Assembly (NCBI GenBank): GCA_933228895.1
Contig: OW121848.1
Span: 160,844,688-160,908,687, forward strand
Direction: 5' to 3'
DNA length: 64,000 nt
Origin: Platycnemis pennipes
Lineage: Eukaryota; Arthropoda; Insecta; Odonata; Platycnemididae
The number at the start of each line of letters is the position of its first letter. Position 1 is the stretch's first letter. The notes beneath the pieces were generated by a model. It had not been told where the DNA came from, ran no database searches, and was given only the letters and a program-made list of their open reading frames with translations. Made by a program: the position numbers and the translations under genes. This document shows, one piece after another, positions 10,851-23,702 of the stretch.

Positions 10851-11294
10851 GATATAGAACACTTTTTAGAACATCGGTATTTGTCAGGGAGTCAACCTGG
10901 CATTACGAGAATAATAAAATTGATTATTCTGTGATCTTCCTCAATTTACTTTCTTCCAATTGGAGCGTTTCTGCACTGAGATCTATATATCGTGCTGAGC
11001 GTTGAAACGTTAGTCAGTTAGCTTTAAATTTCAATTCGGCAAAGAATGCGGATATCCTGCTGGACGTAGTGCATGGTGCTTGACCCCAGTGGCGTGAAAT
11101 TTGGCTCGAAGTGTTTGTCAAAGTTCGGAGATATAGGGAGCTTATTCCATTGAGTCCATTGATTTGTTTTAATGATTGTTTTACCAGTAGTAGTTTTTTA
11201 GTCACATCCAATCATATTATCTCCTTTTACAGCGTATGTACTGTACATATGTACTGAAATCTACATAGACGCGTACAAAAATACCGTTGTTTCT
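10851..11294. other. Unassigned AT-rich sequence
   Basis: Nothing recognisable. A short open frame at 11014-11211 (-) has no domain I know. Confidence 0.4.
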
Positions 11295-13193
11295 GTGCCC
11301 GTATTCTGTAACTCACACCGCCGGTGATGAACCGCCACTGGCGGTAAGGCATCATCTATCACCGCGCTTCAGATTCTGTAACGCGACGAGTTGATGTTCT
11401 GCATCCCAAGCAAGGTTAAATCCTAAATATACTGTCATATAACACTCAATTCCTATATTTTGGCTGAAGTAAGTGGGTAACTAGGCGTTTGCCATCTTAT
11501 CAAATATGTCGCATAGCATCCAAAATTTAAGGGGCAAAAAGTAAGGCGAATGTAAACATTGAAATAAATGTTGATAACATTAATAAAACAATAGCAGCCC
11601 GGGGAAACGTCTGAAAATTTCTGAGAAAAGTCACAATTACATGATTACATGATTAGTAATCACAATATATAAGCACCAAATTACATCGTCACGTCTCATC
11701 GTCACGTCACGTCCTTTACGACGTGACGTAATGCGTCGACAACAAAATAGAACCAATTTGTTTCACGTAATAATAATTTCGCCTTTGCTCTCGACGAATA
11801 AATGGGATTCTTTAAACTTGTTCACATAAATTAACTGAACACGAATTTGGTCGATTTTTTCACGGAACTTTTCGGTGGTTCATTATTTTCATGGTTAATG
11901 TTAATTGCCTTCTGTCGTTCTGTACTATGAATGTCATATTTATTGCGCGATTGACATTAACTTCCGCACATTTCTCATCATTTGCACACAAATAAAAAAC
12001 ACCAATTGTGTTGTTCATGAATGAAGTTGAGCATATTACAGTGAAAAATCAAAATCATCGTAGTGAATTTCATGTATTGCAATAGAAAAATGTGATTGTC
12101 ATTATTGACATTCAGTAAAATATAGGTTAACTATAGACATATAGATAAATTTACAATTGTTCTAGGGCGCGCCCAAGAAGAATCAGTACATTTAAGTAGG
12201 GAACAGCTCGGAGTTATAAATTATTATTGCACATATTCAACATTGCAATTTTATTTACAAAAAATATTGATTTTCAGTCATCATGAGGTCAACAACAATC
12301 AAAATACGAACATGATTTTTTTTTGGTATCAATTGAAAATGATTTGAAATTATATTTACTTACAAATGTCATTCCAAGTGCAACAACAGTAAAAAAATTA
12401 CATCAATATAAGGCAATGTAGTATATAGTAATATATTTCCTGTGTCTATGTGGGACACATATTTTTAAATAGTTTTTACATTGAAGACTAATATTTATGT
12501 ACGCGGATTAAATTTCTAACTTTCGTTATTTTGCAATTCGAATAAAATATCTACATATTTGTTTTAAAACATTCAACAGATGAACTTTGTTTTAGATTCA
12601 TGGGAAGGGAGTTTTACAAAATTTTACTGAGGTTATATGAAAAGAGTGTTGGTGGGTGGTGGTGTGATAGCTAGGCCAAAAAAACAGATGAAGATTTGTT
12701 CTAGTGAAATAAATCCGGTCCAGGGGTTTTGTATTGAACATTTCCACATTCCCTTCTGCTATCAAATGTTTTGCATAGGAACACTCAAAGAGAAGTAGTT
12801 TCTTCTATTTTCTACCTTTAACCACCTTAGTAGACCAACTGTGGTACACTACATTATGGCAGTCGTATAGTTAATCAGCTCCTTGCTGGATCAATTGAAT
12901 TCCATATTAAATATAATCAAGCATCGATCATCACGCGAGAAACTGTTACTACAAGAATTTAATTTGCGTACTATTGCTAGCCTTAATACCATGTGACGCA
13001 CCTAATTCTCCTTATTGATTGGTCTGGTATTGAGTTTACTCATCCGCGAAATTTTTCATAGTACTCGTCATCAGCGGGTGAAGAAACCTCGCCACCCAAT
13101 AACAGAATTGGAAACGATAAGGGCGGGTGATGTTTTATGTGAATTCCTATTTACCAATGATTAACATAATCCAAGTTACAGGATACGGCCCCC
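11295..13193. mobile_element. Candidate DNA transposon with inverted ends, about 1.9 kb
   Basis: GTGCCCGTATTCTGTAAC at 11295-11312 is matched in inverted form at 13175-13193 (GGCCGTATCCTGTAAC on the minus strand). A second inward pair, ATCACC...CGC...ATTCTGTAA, repeats the arrangement about 60 bases in. The interior is AT-rich with no transposase. The ends recall PIF/Harbinger-like insect elements, but I cannot assign a family and no clear target duplication is visible. Confidence 0.4.
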
Positions 13194-14656
13194 GCATTGC
13201 TTGTAGTTGAATGAAGGCTTATGTTTTTAATCTGCATTCGTAGTAACAAACAGACTTTGTACTGTCAATATGTTTTCACTTAAGTCCAAATTACAGATTA
13301 GTAATTGAATAAGCTTTGCCTTTCGTATTAGTGCGTGCAGCAAGATCTGAATAGTCCTTGATAATTGAGGTACGCATATCGTTGAATCAGGAGATATCCA
13401 ACACGAAATTCGGCAGCTTTACCTTCAACCGAATGGATAATTTGAAAAGGAAGATAAATGCCCTAATATCTGCCGGTGCTCCGAAAAGTGTATAAGGAGA
13501 AGGGCTTGCCTGATTTTATCGCGCAATCCAAATCTACTATTTCGGAAATTTATGCCCCGTTCTCATGAAGTGTAACTATTAATTATCTTCTTCCTTTCCC
13601 CTCCTTTACCTAATACGGTGAAGGAAAAACACTCTCCTTCCTGACTCCTCCGGAAGAAACCAAGTTAAATATAAATTTCTAAACATGTGATCAAGTCGAA
13701 AAGGCGAGATATTATCCAAAGCAGTGACTCCTCCCAAAATTATGTATAATAATGCGCCAAAAATTTTGATCATAACTTTGGTCAAACACTAAATAAAATA
13801 TGGCAGTAAAAGCTGTTGAGAGAATCATCATGATTCGCCGCCGAATAAGGACTGCGTAATTTACTGCTGTTTTATCAGCAAAATTGTATAATTGTTCCCT
13901 TCGATTTCATTGCTCATGTGTTAAAAATCCCAATTTTTCAATGCTTCTTTTCGTGAACATTTTTTTAACGTTCTCACGTACTATTATATCCTCTGATCGC
14001 TATCTGTCGGGCGTATTTTTAGCCTTTGCCGTCTTTTGATTAAGGCAAGTATTTTAGTGAGTTTCATAACAGTTTGACGCAGCGTAATTAGATATCGGGA
14101 GTATCTGAATTTCTGTTTGAAGGCTCCGATCTGCGCCTCGGTAATTAAATGCGTGTGTGTTGCACTTTATTTGCTCTTCATAATTTTGTGGCCACGCTCT
14201 GTACATATAGGTGATCGAATGATGCTGTGTTGAGCTTGTGTGTGACCCTATATTAATCCCCCAAGTCCTGATAATAAATCTTCGTCATTTCGTTTCAGGC
14301 CATTGTAATCGAGTGTTCGCAGACACAGATGTTGGATTTGAAGAAAATTATTTTCCCTCGGAAATGGGACCTTTGGAAAGAAAACCTATGGGTGAGTGCT
14401 TGGAACCAAAGATATTACTAGAGAACCAGTTAAGCAATCAATTGAGGGCCGTTTCTTCGTTTTCGTAATCTTGTGACTTTCCAGAAGGCATCTTCAGAGT
14501 GGGACTTGTTACTTGGGTCAAAGTGCGTTTACAATTGTACATTTTGTATTCTTAATATTTTCACATATCTTATTTTTTTACGTCAAGGTAAAATGTTTAT
14601 TCTGTAGTAGAACTGATATAAATTTTTCTCCATTGCACTACTTTCCAATTTGCTAC
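13194..14656. other. Unassigned AT-rich sequence
   Basis: No gene or repeat recognised. The 76-codon frame at 14238-14468 has no recognisable domain or clear splice context. Confidence 0.45.
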
Positions 14657-15844
14657 CTCTGTACAATAATTGGGAAAGTAACCAAAAATAATTAACTGAT
14701 TAAATTTAAAGTTAACCTCTGTAAAAAGTAACTAGTTAAAGTTAAAAGTTACTTTTCTGAAAAACTACTTGATTAAAGTTAAAATTAAAAAAGTAACTAT
14801 TACGTTAAAAGTTACTTTGGAAAATTGGATGCTGCGGTACTAGAGGTCTTGATAATTTTTTGTTTTGACAAACAATGAAAACTGTCATTGTGGTTTCTTC
14901 CATCCATATCCAATTGTTTAAATATATTGGAAGTGGCGATTTTCATTGAAATTCCATTTAGTGTCCAGAGTGTTGTTGGTCAGGTTTCCTAGTGTCTGCT
15001 GAAAGGATTCGGTGACTTTTTTGAAGTATGGCTCCGATTCCGGGATTTTTAAGTTGTCGTGAATATAAGACTTTCTGACGAACCATGGTGCTCCTGTAAT
15101 TTGCCGCAAAAGATTGTTCTGAGCGGTAGAAAGTGCTTTAAGGCTAGCTTTTGATATCGATCTCCACATTGGAATGTGAAGTATCCCTTCTCAATTGTAA
15201 AATTGCAGTGGAAACGGATGAGTTACAGTAGATGCTGAAGATGTGCCTTCGCACCTTTTCTCGTGATTCACTGGGGGCTGATGTATTGACGACGCAACGT
15301 CGCCGAGCAAGGCATACTGGCGCACTTTAACAGACACGTTAGTTTGAATGAATCCCTTACCCTCGTTATCCTTATAGGTTTTTAGGCGACCCTTCTCTCT
15401 CGGTTTCAACCATGTTGTATTCATGACATGATGTCACCGAGTAAGGCATACGGACATTGTCTTTGTGTGGTTTCGTGCTTTCTCGTCTGGGGGTGCGATC
15501 CTAAACTTTGCCGATCACTCCCCTCAGCCCCACTTTGTCTGGTCCTATTCATTGCATTCTTGCACAACTACCCTTGCATTCTTAGATACGAACCGTTTTA
15601 TTTTCCCATTTGTCTGTTGGGCAACCTTTGCACCCAAATTCGGACAGGTCGATATTCGACAAAAATTAACAAAAAAAAATTAACTGAAGTTAGTTTTGTG
15701 TCAGTTAATGCATAATGTTAACGAATGAAAGTTAAATGTGAACTCTTCTAAAAAGTAACGATAAAATTAAATAGTTAACCCATTTTTAACGATTAATTTT
15801 AATCGTTAATTTTTTAAATCGTTAATTCCAACTATGCTCTGTAC
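14657..15844. mobile_element. Non-autonomous hAT-like element with 8-bp target duplication
   Basis: CTCTGTAC at 14657-14664 is repeated exactly at 15837-15844. Between them lies a 1172-bp element whose ends, AATAATTGGGAAAGTAAC (left) and CATAGTTGGAATTAAC (right, inverted), are imperfect inverted repeats. An 8-bp duplication matching the NTCTNNAN pattern, plus subterminal GTTAAAGTTA/AAAGTTACTTT-like repeats at both ends, are hAT hallmarks. No hAT transposase is present. The interior carries a jockey LINE fragment. Confidence 0.75.
14918..15185 (-). pseudogene. Jockey-type LINE reverse-transcriptase C-terminal fragment
   Basis: The minus-strand frame contains WRSISKASLKALSTAQNNLL, then RQITGAPWFVRKSYIHDNLKI. 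This matches the C-terminal region of jockey-clade LINE ORF2 proteins (QNKxLRxITxAPWYVxNxxIHxDLxIP in the family, followed by a YFxRLxxHxN-like part). It lacks the catalytic reverse-transcriptase motifs. It sits wholly inside the hAT-like element, so it was inserted in it or picked up by it. Confidence 0.7.
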
Positions 15845-16832
15845 CATCACAAGAAAGCAAGTTAGGAGACAGCGAGTATAAGATACAGCCGTGGTTAAAT
15901 GTTACTGAAACCTTATTCACAAAAGACATTGAAGAAATGAGCTGAGTGTTCGTCTACACAGCGTCCTTTAAGTTACTTCAAGAATGCGTGGCAGAGGGTG
16001 AACATCACCGGATATACATTTTAAATCAAGAGGTCAAATCCTCGGTTGGTTACTACAATACGTTTGTTTATTAGCCCAAAAACGTCAAGTCGAAAATAAT
16101 CAAAATGCATTGTTGTAAAAAATGATGTGCTCATTTCTTGCATGAAGGAGAACAGTATGCGGATGATTCCTTCATTCATTAATATTTTGATATTTTCGCA
16201 TCAAAATTATCGCCACTTTCTATTTAGGGAATGCATAAGAGACCTGCTTGACTCCCAAATCGTGTGCTGAGAAGCTGGGTGAGAGTTGTGAAATAACGCT
16301 TTGGAAAGGTACTTGTCTCACAATGTTAATGAAAAACATTTATGGGAATCGCTATCATACCATGGATTAATATTTGGACAGAATCTTTCAAGCCTATGTT
16401 TGCGTGGTCGATGTGTTCCAAGTTTTCGCTGAAAACATTGCGTTGAACATTTTTGAGAACCGCGTCATGGGTCCACTCGAACAAGAAAACAAAGATAAGA
16501 GGATATATTGACGCTAAGAAGAATATGAAGTGCTATTATTCTTGCGCACAGTAGAAACGAGGCTTGGGATGTATTCGTTAAGTCCCACAGGGAATCATGA
16601 AGCGAGAATCCGTCAACCAATTGCATCTCAAGGCAGTCCGGAGCGGAGTGGCTCCCCTTCCACTCGTCGCCCACTCTTCGCCCTGCTCGAGGGCAGGGGG
16701 AGGTTTCTGGAGCGCCCTCAGGAGGAGTCATCCCGAATCTGCGACCGCTCGTCCCTCTCTCGAAGCGCGATCGATGGAGACGTCCGTCGCCACCAATCGA
16801 GGGCACATACCGCGTCTTCATCCTTGCTTAAA
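15845..16832. other. Unassigned sequence with a worn LINE tail
   Basis: At 15985-16010 GCGTGGCAGAGGGTGAACATCACC resembles the 3' UTR hairpin region of LINE A/B (GTGTGGCAGGGGGTGAATNTCACC). It may be the remnant of an old minus-strand copy. Nothing else is recognised up to the MITE at 16833. Confidence 0.35.
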
Positions 16833-17364
16833 ATGGGGGCGTTTACTCGGAACCAAATAGCAATTTTGCACACGAAATCGTTAGATGGAAACGAAAAAAG
16901 AATTTTAGTGAAAAAATTAATCTTCTAACCACAACATTTCACTCATAAAACAAAAATTAAAATAAGGAAAATGTGACGCCCACAGAAAAATCTGCTTAGA
17001 TAACATTGACGTCATTTTCCTCCCGTCCTGGACTGCTTTTCGAGGAAGAGAAGGGAGTGGAGGGGGGTTCTCGGAAGGTCTGCTCGCACAGATCCTGTCG
17101 CAACTGTCCTGTTGTCAGAGTCAGCTGTGTCCCCCCATTGAGATGAGGCGAAATAGCTTCGCGGGCTCAGCTGTGATTGGACGAAGTCGATATACGTCAG
17201 AGGTTGCACCACGCCCACTTTTCCGAAGGAGTAAAAAACATCAGTTTTTCGCCGCTTACAAATCGAGAAATAAATGACGGATCAAAAAACGGAAAAATAC
17301 GGGTATTTTTATTTTACAAAATCTATCAGATCCGGCGATAAAAAATTACGGTAAACGACACCAT
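16833..17364 (+). mobile_element. MITE family C, complete copy (C2)
   Basis: Runs from ATGGGGGCGTTTACTCGG to GGTAAACGACACCAT, with short inverted ends. Internal blocks match the other complete copies: ACACGAAATCGTTAGATGGA, TAATCTTCTAACCACAAC, GGTGGGCGT/ACGCCCAC, GTGATTGGACGAAGTC and CGCTTATAACTCGAGAAATA-like blocks. It encodes no protein; the open frames are chance. At 532 bp it is about the family length. Confidence 0.85.
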
Positions 17365-17918
17365 TCAGCTGTGCCGAAAACCAATAAAGTAGCAGGGCAC
17401 AAGTTCAGGTCGTTGAAATGTAAGTTGTGTATTAAATCTTGTATTTTTTACATTGTTCACTTGATCTTGAAGGTGAAATCTTTTAGCTGGGTCTATCAAC
17501 ATCTTCAAACGGGTTGAAAGTAGAGCTAAGGGTGCATTCAGCAGAGCTAATCAAGAAAATTGTTGAAAAGGACAAGTGGTCCTTTTTAGGTTAGACTTCA
17601 TCTAGGACACACGTTTAAACAATTTCTAAACGAATCAGCATCGAAAAGCGTGAGATGAAATACGGTGATGTTCCGTGTATGGTAGGTATTGAGAGATGCA
17701 GGAAATAAATGGGTGCCATTATGCCGTCAAATTTTCACGGAATAACGATGCCATTCAAATACCAAAGGATCGTTGAGTTTTTTTCCAGACGAGAATGTTA
17801 AGAAGAAGGGTTTATTGGCTATTTAAGACATGTTAGAGGTGTGTAATTTTTCCAGATTTTCTTTGTGTAGGTATCTAGTGACGTGAATCGTTTAGGGGTC
17901 AAATACGCATGCATGGGT
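17365..17918. other. Unassigned AT-rich sequence
   Basis: No gene or repeat recognised. Confidence 0.45.
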
Positions 17919-17990
17919 CAGGCACGTAGCCAGGGGGGGGGGGGAGGGGGGAGGGGAAATTTCAGCCCCCCCGAAATTTTCTCCCAATAA
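17919..17990 (+). repeat. G-run transposon terminus (CAGGCACGTAGCCAG type)
   Basis: CAGGCACGTAGCCAGG is followed by a run of G, then GGGAAATTTCAGCCCCCCCG. I recall this kind of end as a common terminal motif of DNA transposons in many invertebrates, perhaps hAT-like from the CAG start. The opposite end is not found nearby, so only one terminus is seen. Confidence 0.4.
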
Positions 17991-18115
17991 TTCTGTTGTT
18001 CTGATTTTAGCAGTGAGGAGAGATAAGTATGGGCACTGTAAAAGTAAATACCAAGCACTGAAAATTAAGGGAAGAGCTTTTTAACATGTTGGCACCGAAT
18101 GGGCAAGGCTGACTT

Positions 18116-18414
18116 GTTTCTCGCACAGATCCTGTCGAAACCGCTTCCATTGGCAGTCATCAATGAGTCCCCCATTGTGGTAAGGCAAATTAGCTTCGCG
18201 GGCTCAGTTGTGATTGGACGAAGTGGATGACGTAAGAGATCGCATGCACGCCCACTTTTACGAAAGGGTTAAACAGTTTTTGTTCAAAAAGTTTTCAGTT
18301 TTTCGCCGCTTATAACTGAAGAAATAATTCACAGATCGAAAAATTGAAAAATACGCTTCTTTTTATTTTGCAAACGATCAGATTCGGGAATAAAAATATG
18401 GTAAACAGCCACAT
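18116..18414 (+). mobile_element. MITE family C, right part (C3)
   Basis: Matches the right half of complete copies: CTCGCACAGATCCTGTCG, GGCTCAGTTGTGATTGGACG, the TTTTTCGCCGCTTATAACT block, and the end GGTAAACAGCCACAT. The left half is absent; it starts 200 bases after an unrelated G-rich terminus. Confidence 0.75.
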
Positions 18415-20027
18415 TCCAGCAAATATCCACTTCTGCCGAGCAACTCTATTCAATTCTTGGTTGCGTTTATCATGTTTTTGGGGTTCTTATTATTTAAAAA
18501 TAAAAATCTCTATTTATGTCCTGGGGAAATCCTCGCAATCCTGTCAGTGACATTATCTAGATACGTGATTTTCCACCACTTTCCTTGAGTAAAAATAAAT
18601 TTTAAGTTGTAAACTCCCCTCCTCGCTCGTAAGATTTTTTTCTCTCTATAGCCGTTACTTCCGGCAACATATTTAATAACGGCCAATGCTCTTCTGAAAC
18701 TTTCACCAGAAAGTGGAATGTCTTACAGTCTGGCCACCATTGAATGAAATTCCGAAAGCTTATGAGACAAACGGTGACAGGAGTTGAAGTTGATCACTTA
18801 CCGCAAGATTTTTTTAAATCTCAGAATATATATATTTGCTCCCATAGGATGAGACGGTGACGTACAAGAATCTACGAGTCGCACAGACGCCACAGAAGCT
18901 TACGGCATTTCATTTAATGGTGGCCTTACTGTTAGACTTTCCACTTTCTGATGAAAATTTCAAAAGATTTATATGGCTTAGTAATTTAAACGTATATAGC
19001 TTTATATTTTATGTATATAAAGCTCTATATTTTATTTTAATGGCTTTATATTTTATTTATATGACTTATTCACTATATACGATAATGTACAGCGCCAGTG
19101 CCTTAAGACTAATTCCTTCTAGGTTCGGGGGAAACGTTGGTAGGCCTTTGGGTGCTGCCCCCGTCGACCAATAACGGCAGCCCCTCCCCGTTCGAATGGA
19201 TTCGCAGAATAAGTGTCAGGGCTCCCCGCCCCTCCCTCCGCCCCTGCTTCGGCGCGCGGGGGCATCTGCGAATCGATTCCTTTTCCGTCCCCTCCGCGTC
19301 CAAACCCCACTGCTTGGTGGCCCTTTATTCAACGCGAGCAATGCGATAACTCGGAGCTCTTCTCGAGGTGTTGATGCTATCGTTTGTCACGGCGGTGATT
19401 TTGAACATTCCTACCGGTGGGCCTCCAATGCTTTGAGGTGTTTTGTTTTGGACCAGCTTCCCTCTTTCCCTGATCGTGATTCATCCATCTCTTCTCCAAG
19501 GGATCTGTGTTTGAAACAGTCGGGATTACCTCGAATAGGTAACCAAGGAGTCACGTGCTGCAAACACGAATGGTTTGCAAATTTGATGTTTTTTATTGCT
19601 CATTCCGATCTCAATAATTGTTTTTACTTTAGTTTTTCTCGTCTGTCTAAAGTATCGGGAGTATTCCCGGATGGCAAGCATTCAAGTTAAAACAATGTGT
19701 GAGAATGTAACGAGCGATTAAAAATAAATAAAATTTGGAAGCCTTTCATGCTTGTACCACGTGACACCAAGGTTACCTCTACCATCTATACTCCTCGCGA
19801 TTCGATTTCCTGCGTGTCAGAACTTCGTAGGAAAACGCAGGTGGCCTAGGTAAAGGATCTGGTCTCCCTAACCTTTGAATGTGTGAATTTCTCACAGTCA
19901 AAGGGTAATCCTTCTCTTTCTGTATTTGTTGTTCACATTGGCTACGATGCTCCTGTACCTTCTAAACTCCTCTCACCTATGAGAAATGAATTGGTAAAAC
20001 GCGTCAAAAAACCTAAAAGAACATTAT
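18415..20027. other. Unassigned sequence, short AT tandem repeat
   Basis: Around 18998-19065 a unit like CTTTATATTTTAT is repeated about three times in degenerate form. The 19109-19690 stretch is GC-richer with several overlapping frames on both strands but no domain. No gene is supported. Confidence 0.4.
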
Positions 20028-20833
20028 TGCTTCATCATCCTCATCATTGGTCAACAATCAGAGGATTGGTTTGACGCACCTTTCCACTCGAATCATCTAT
20101 CGGCCAACCTATTCGTTGTGACGTAATTCTTCACTTTTACATCCTTTACAACCTGTTCCATGTATCTCATACGAGGCCTGCCCTTTCCAATCTTCCCGTT
20201 CACTTTTCCCTCGACGATTGTCTTCTTCAGGCCATCGTGCCTCAAAATATGGCCGATTAAGCTGTACCTTACTTATTTTTAGAGTTGTCAGCAGCCTTCT
20301 CTTTTCTCCCACTCTTCTTAGGACTTCCTCATTACTTACTCGGTCGATCCATTTAATCTTCATCATTCTTCAGTAGCACCACATTTCGACTGCTTCTACC
20401 CTTTTCTTCTCCGCTACTGTCATCGTCCATGCCTCACTGCCGTAAAGAAACAAGCTCCAGATGTATGTTCTGATAAACTGTTTCCTTACTTCTACGCTTG
20501 TATTTACAGCTGTTAGTAGATTCTTCTTTTGATATAATGCCCTCTTTGCCTGGGCTATTCTACTAGCAATTTCTTTCTTGCTTCGTCCATCGTTTGTTAC
20601 TCGGCTTCCTAGGTAACAGAACTCTTTCACCTCATCAAGGTTTTGTTCACCTAGCTTGACATTGGTTTTGGCCTCTTCTTTCTTGCTGCACACCAATATC
20701 TCAGTCTCCTTCTTATTTATCTTCAGCTGATATCTGGCCATTGTCCTTCCCATGGTTACTAGAGTCTTGTTCAGATCCCTCTCTGTCTCTGCTATAAGTG
20801 CTTATGTCATCAGCGAATCGCAGCATCATTATT
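20028..20833 (-). mobile_element. RTE-like LINE D, 3' part (D1)
   Basis: Minus-strand RTE-like ORF2 C-terminus. The frame from 20753 to 20370 reads LKINKKETEILVCSKKEE, then KEFCYLGSRVTNDGRSKKEI, and LFLYGSEAWTMTVAEKKRVE. This is the order of the RTE/BovB class, where YGSEAWT and GHILRH motifs follow the reverse transcriptase. The next block (20366-20109) holds NEEVLRRVGEKR and RPRMRYMEQV-like residues but is frameshifted. The tail is an ATG-type repeat at 20028-20046. The copy is 5'-truncated within the ADD motif region. Confidence 0.85.
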
Positions 20834-21860
20834 GAATGGCGGAGCGAGTGAAGGGTGAAGGAGGGTTTGGGCCTTCATAGACGGACAGGGAGGTAGAGCC
20901 CTCCTAGTTTGGTGTGCAGCAAGGCATTCTTCGTGCTCCCTGAGAGGGGCATTGTTCTTCTCTCAGGAGGTGCTTCGAAAAGGGGGATGATGGGTGGAGG
21001 TGATCGTTTCTGAGACGTGATACAGAACTAACCGAAATTTGAACTCGTTTGCATTCGTGAGTGAGGACACGTGTTTAGGGGAGCGGAAGCGTGGGCACGC
21101 GGTGTGACTCGTGCATCCTCCGTGGGGCGGGGCCACCGTCGAGCTCCCGTCGGGCACCGCGCCGCGAGAGAGGGGCGGGGTAGCAACCGGAGGTGGAGGA
21201 GGGGAGAGGGGATGGGGGGCGGATTTGGACAGGACATTACCTCGATTGAGTTTACGCTTTGTTGGACTTTCACAAATTGGTTGCCGACGGGGGAGAAGGG
21301 TCTGGAGGGGGAGACGGCGGAGGGGGACGGGAGGGGGAAGGATCCTGTCGAGAAGGGGACGTGAGAGATTGGTTTCGAAGGCGAGGGAAGAGGGGAGGGG
21401 TTGTAGGGAAGGCGCCCCTTCCTCCTGCGAAGAATTCCCCGAGATTTTATGGGATCTCAATGAAAAAGGGTGCTTGGGTAACTATACTCCATTCCGGGCA
21501 CGTCGGTGTTTCCTGAGGGCCATTGGCAGCGGGTGTGGGGGGGGGGGGGGCGCGTTGGGGAAGGGCCGCGGATGCATTGCGCCTAGGGAGGGGGGAACCT
21601 TCCCTGCGAAACGCCGGTTGGGGGGGCGGACGGAAAGCGAGGCAGCGATCCGTAAAACTCCGAGCAAATCGTTTTCCAAAGTGGCCGGAACGATGCGGCT
21701 GGGAATATTGCATAACTCAGTCGTGCTTGCTACTTCATCTTATTTCCTATTTAAAGTGAATATTCTTGGTTTACAGAAGTAACCTGGGAGTTCGGGGATT
21801 AATACACTTTTCAAATAGATCTAGCTAGATGATCCAGGAGAACTAACTGAACCCATATTA
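20834..21860. other. Unassigned sequence with purine-rich tract
   Basis: 21165-21610 is G/A-rich on the + strand, with a run of about 13 G at 21538. The long frame 21111-21782 (+) and those opposite are Gly/Arg- or Pro/Ser-rich, as such composition gives. No gene is supported. Confidence 0.45.
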
Positions 21861-22330
21861 GCATCTATCTATTCCATCTACAAATACACGATACCCTGCA
21901 AGCCACCAGGAGGGTGTGTGGCAGGGGGTGAATATCACCAAGCACTACCGTCATGCAAACAAGCAACTATAGAGACTCATGCAACTAGATTGTTAGTAGG
22001 TATCTATAGTATTTAAGGGATTAATACATGCATCATGCACTACAGACTACTCTAAAATATTTCCCCTACCTATCCCTTTGCTATGCTGCCTATTCTGTTC
22101 TCTTATAGTACGGGGGGAAAATGCCATTTTGAATCTATCGGTACGACAATCTATCTCTATAATCTTATTTATCTGGTCGAATCTAGCATATTACGCTGGT
22201 GTTTTTCATATGTGCCTAACATCTTCAGTAAAGCTATCCGATTTAAATTTCTGAAATAGATTTAACTTGTACTTTAACCTGTAATCAGATAATGTATCCC
22301 ACCCTAATTCTTGTATTAATTCTGATATTA
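21861..22330 (-). mobile_element. LINE B 3' part (B3)
   Basis: From right to left on the minus strand: the worn ORF2 C-terminus (ITDRFKM-type block), the ATACTATAGATA-type 3' UTR, the CCCTGC...GCAGGG hairpin (21894-21928) and a degenerate TAGATG tail. The coding part is broken by substitutions. 5' truncation is near 22330. Confidence 0.75.
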
Positions 22331-23702
22331 ATTTGATTAATGATTAGATTAATTTTATGCGCATATGAATTCATAGTCGTCCAGATGTGATCATAGAGGA
22401 GCTGAAGTTTTTTTGAGAAGGTATGTCTTGAAAGAACACTAGTGGAGTGATAGTCATCTGTCGGTCGTTCGGGAATGACTACTCGCATCCGACGGATTGA
22501 CGAGGAGCAGCGAACGATGCAAAAAAAGGGACAATACGGGTGCGGCGACTTAGTTCGGGGAACGGAGTAATGTTCTAAAGTGGATGCGGAATGGATTCTC
22601 GGCGGTGTTTTGTAGTGAAGCATTAGTGGCACTAATCCGATTATCATTCGTGCACGATGTGTGCATAAGCTCTTAGCAACGATTACATTTCTGTGCATCT
22701 CAGTTGGCACTCTCGCGTGATGCCTGTGAGTAGTATAGGTAGAAAGTTTCCTCCTCGACGTCACAAAACACTTCATGGAGACATGCTTAATTTTTTATTT
22801 CACAATCCGTTTTCCGACGTGTCACCGACGACACTGAAACATCAAAAACGGAGTCGTACAATAAAAAAAAATGAAGTGGAATTCACCTAGTGACTGGTAT
22901 TTTTACGACGCTATGGAAGAATTACACAAGACAAATCCCAGTGCAGTTAATTTTATCTCCTAAAATTTCATTCTATTACAGTTGAAAAATATATTTTTGA
23001 AAGAAAAATGATACCTAATTGAGGAATTTAAATTATTTGTAAAATACGGTGTAGCAGTGTTGCAGTGTTTAATTCATACTGCTGGAAAGATTTTTACATA
23101 TTTTTAGTTCTGTATATCTATTTATAGCAATAGCGGGCATGTTAACGTTGTGGAATACCGGAATACTTTCAAATTAAAACGAACTCTGTTATATCACCCA
23201 CAATTTCGAGTAATAACCCTGCGGAATAAGTTTATTTACAAATCGTGAACAAATTTTATTTTATTTTTGATTTCTACTTTTAAATCTAACCGAATTATTT
23301 ACTAAATGAATACAAATACTGTTAAGTGAATACTTATTGTATAGCGATCAATATACCATATGTGGTGAAGCTTCATTTTATTGAGTTAAAATATTTACGC
23401 TTGTATTGAGAATTTTGTGCTTTTGTTCTTTGAACTATGCCGTGAACACAAGGTAATTGTAGTGGACAAAAATTCCAGATTTAAAACATTCAATGAAAGC
23501 ATGGTCTGTCTACTCAAAGCTATCTGAAATGTGATTCATTTCGCTTGTTTTTTATTTAGCGAATGATGTTTGATATCTCTCGCTCTCACTTAACGCATGA
23601 AATGCGGCAAGACCCATGGGTAGTGGGGACATGCGAGGTCACTTACAGTTTCCAGAGTGTCATATGCACTTGCGAAATACTTAATAAACTACCACGTCGG
23701 TA
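22331..23702. other. Unassigned sequence
   Basis: No gene or repeat recognised. A 163-codon minus-strand frame at 22285-22776 starts inside B3 and has no domain. Confidence 0.45.

Noticed and set aside
21111..21782. A 223-codon frame on the + strand, one of the longest in the window
   Set aside because: It lies in a G/A-rich tract, is Gly/Arg-rich, is matched by long frames in other phases and on the other strand, and has no domain. Composition explains it.
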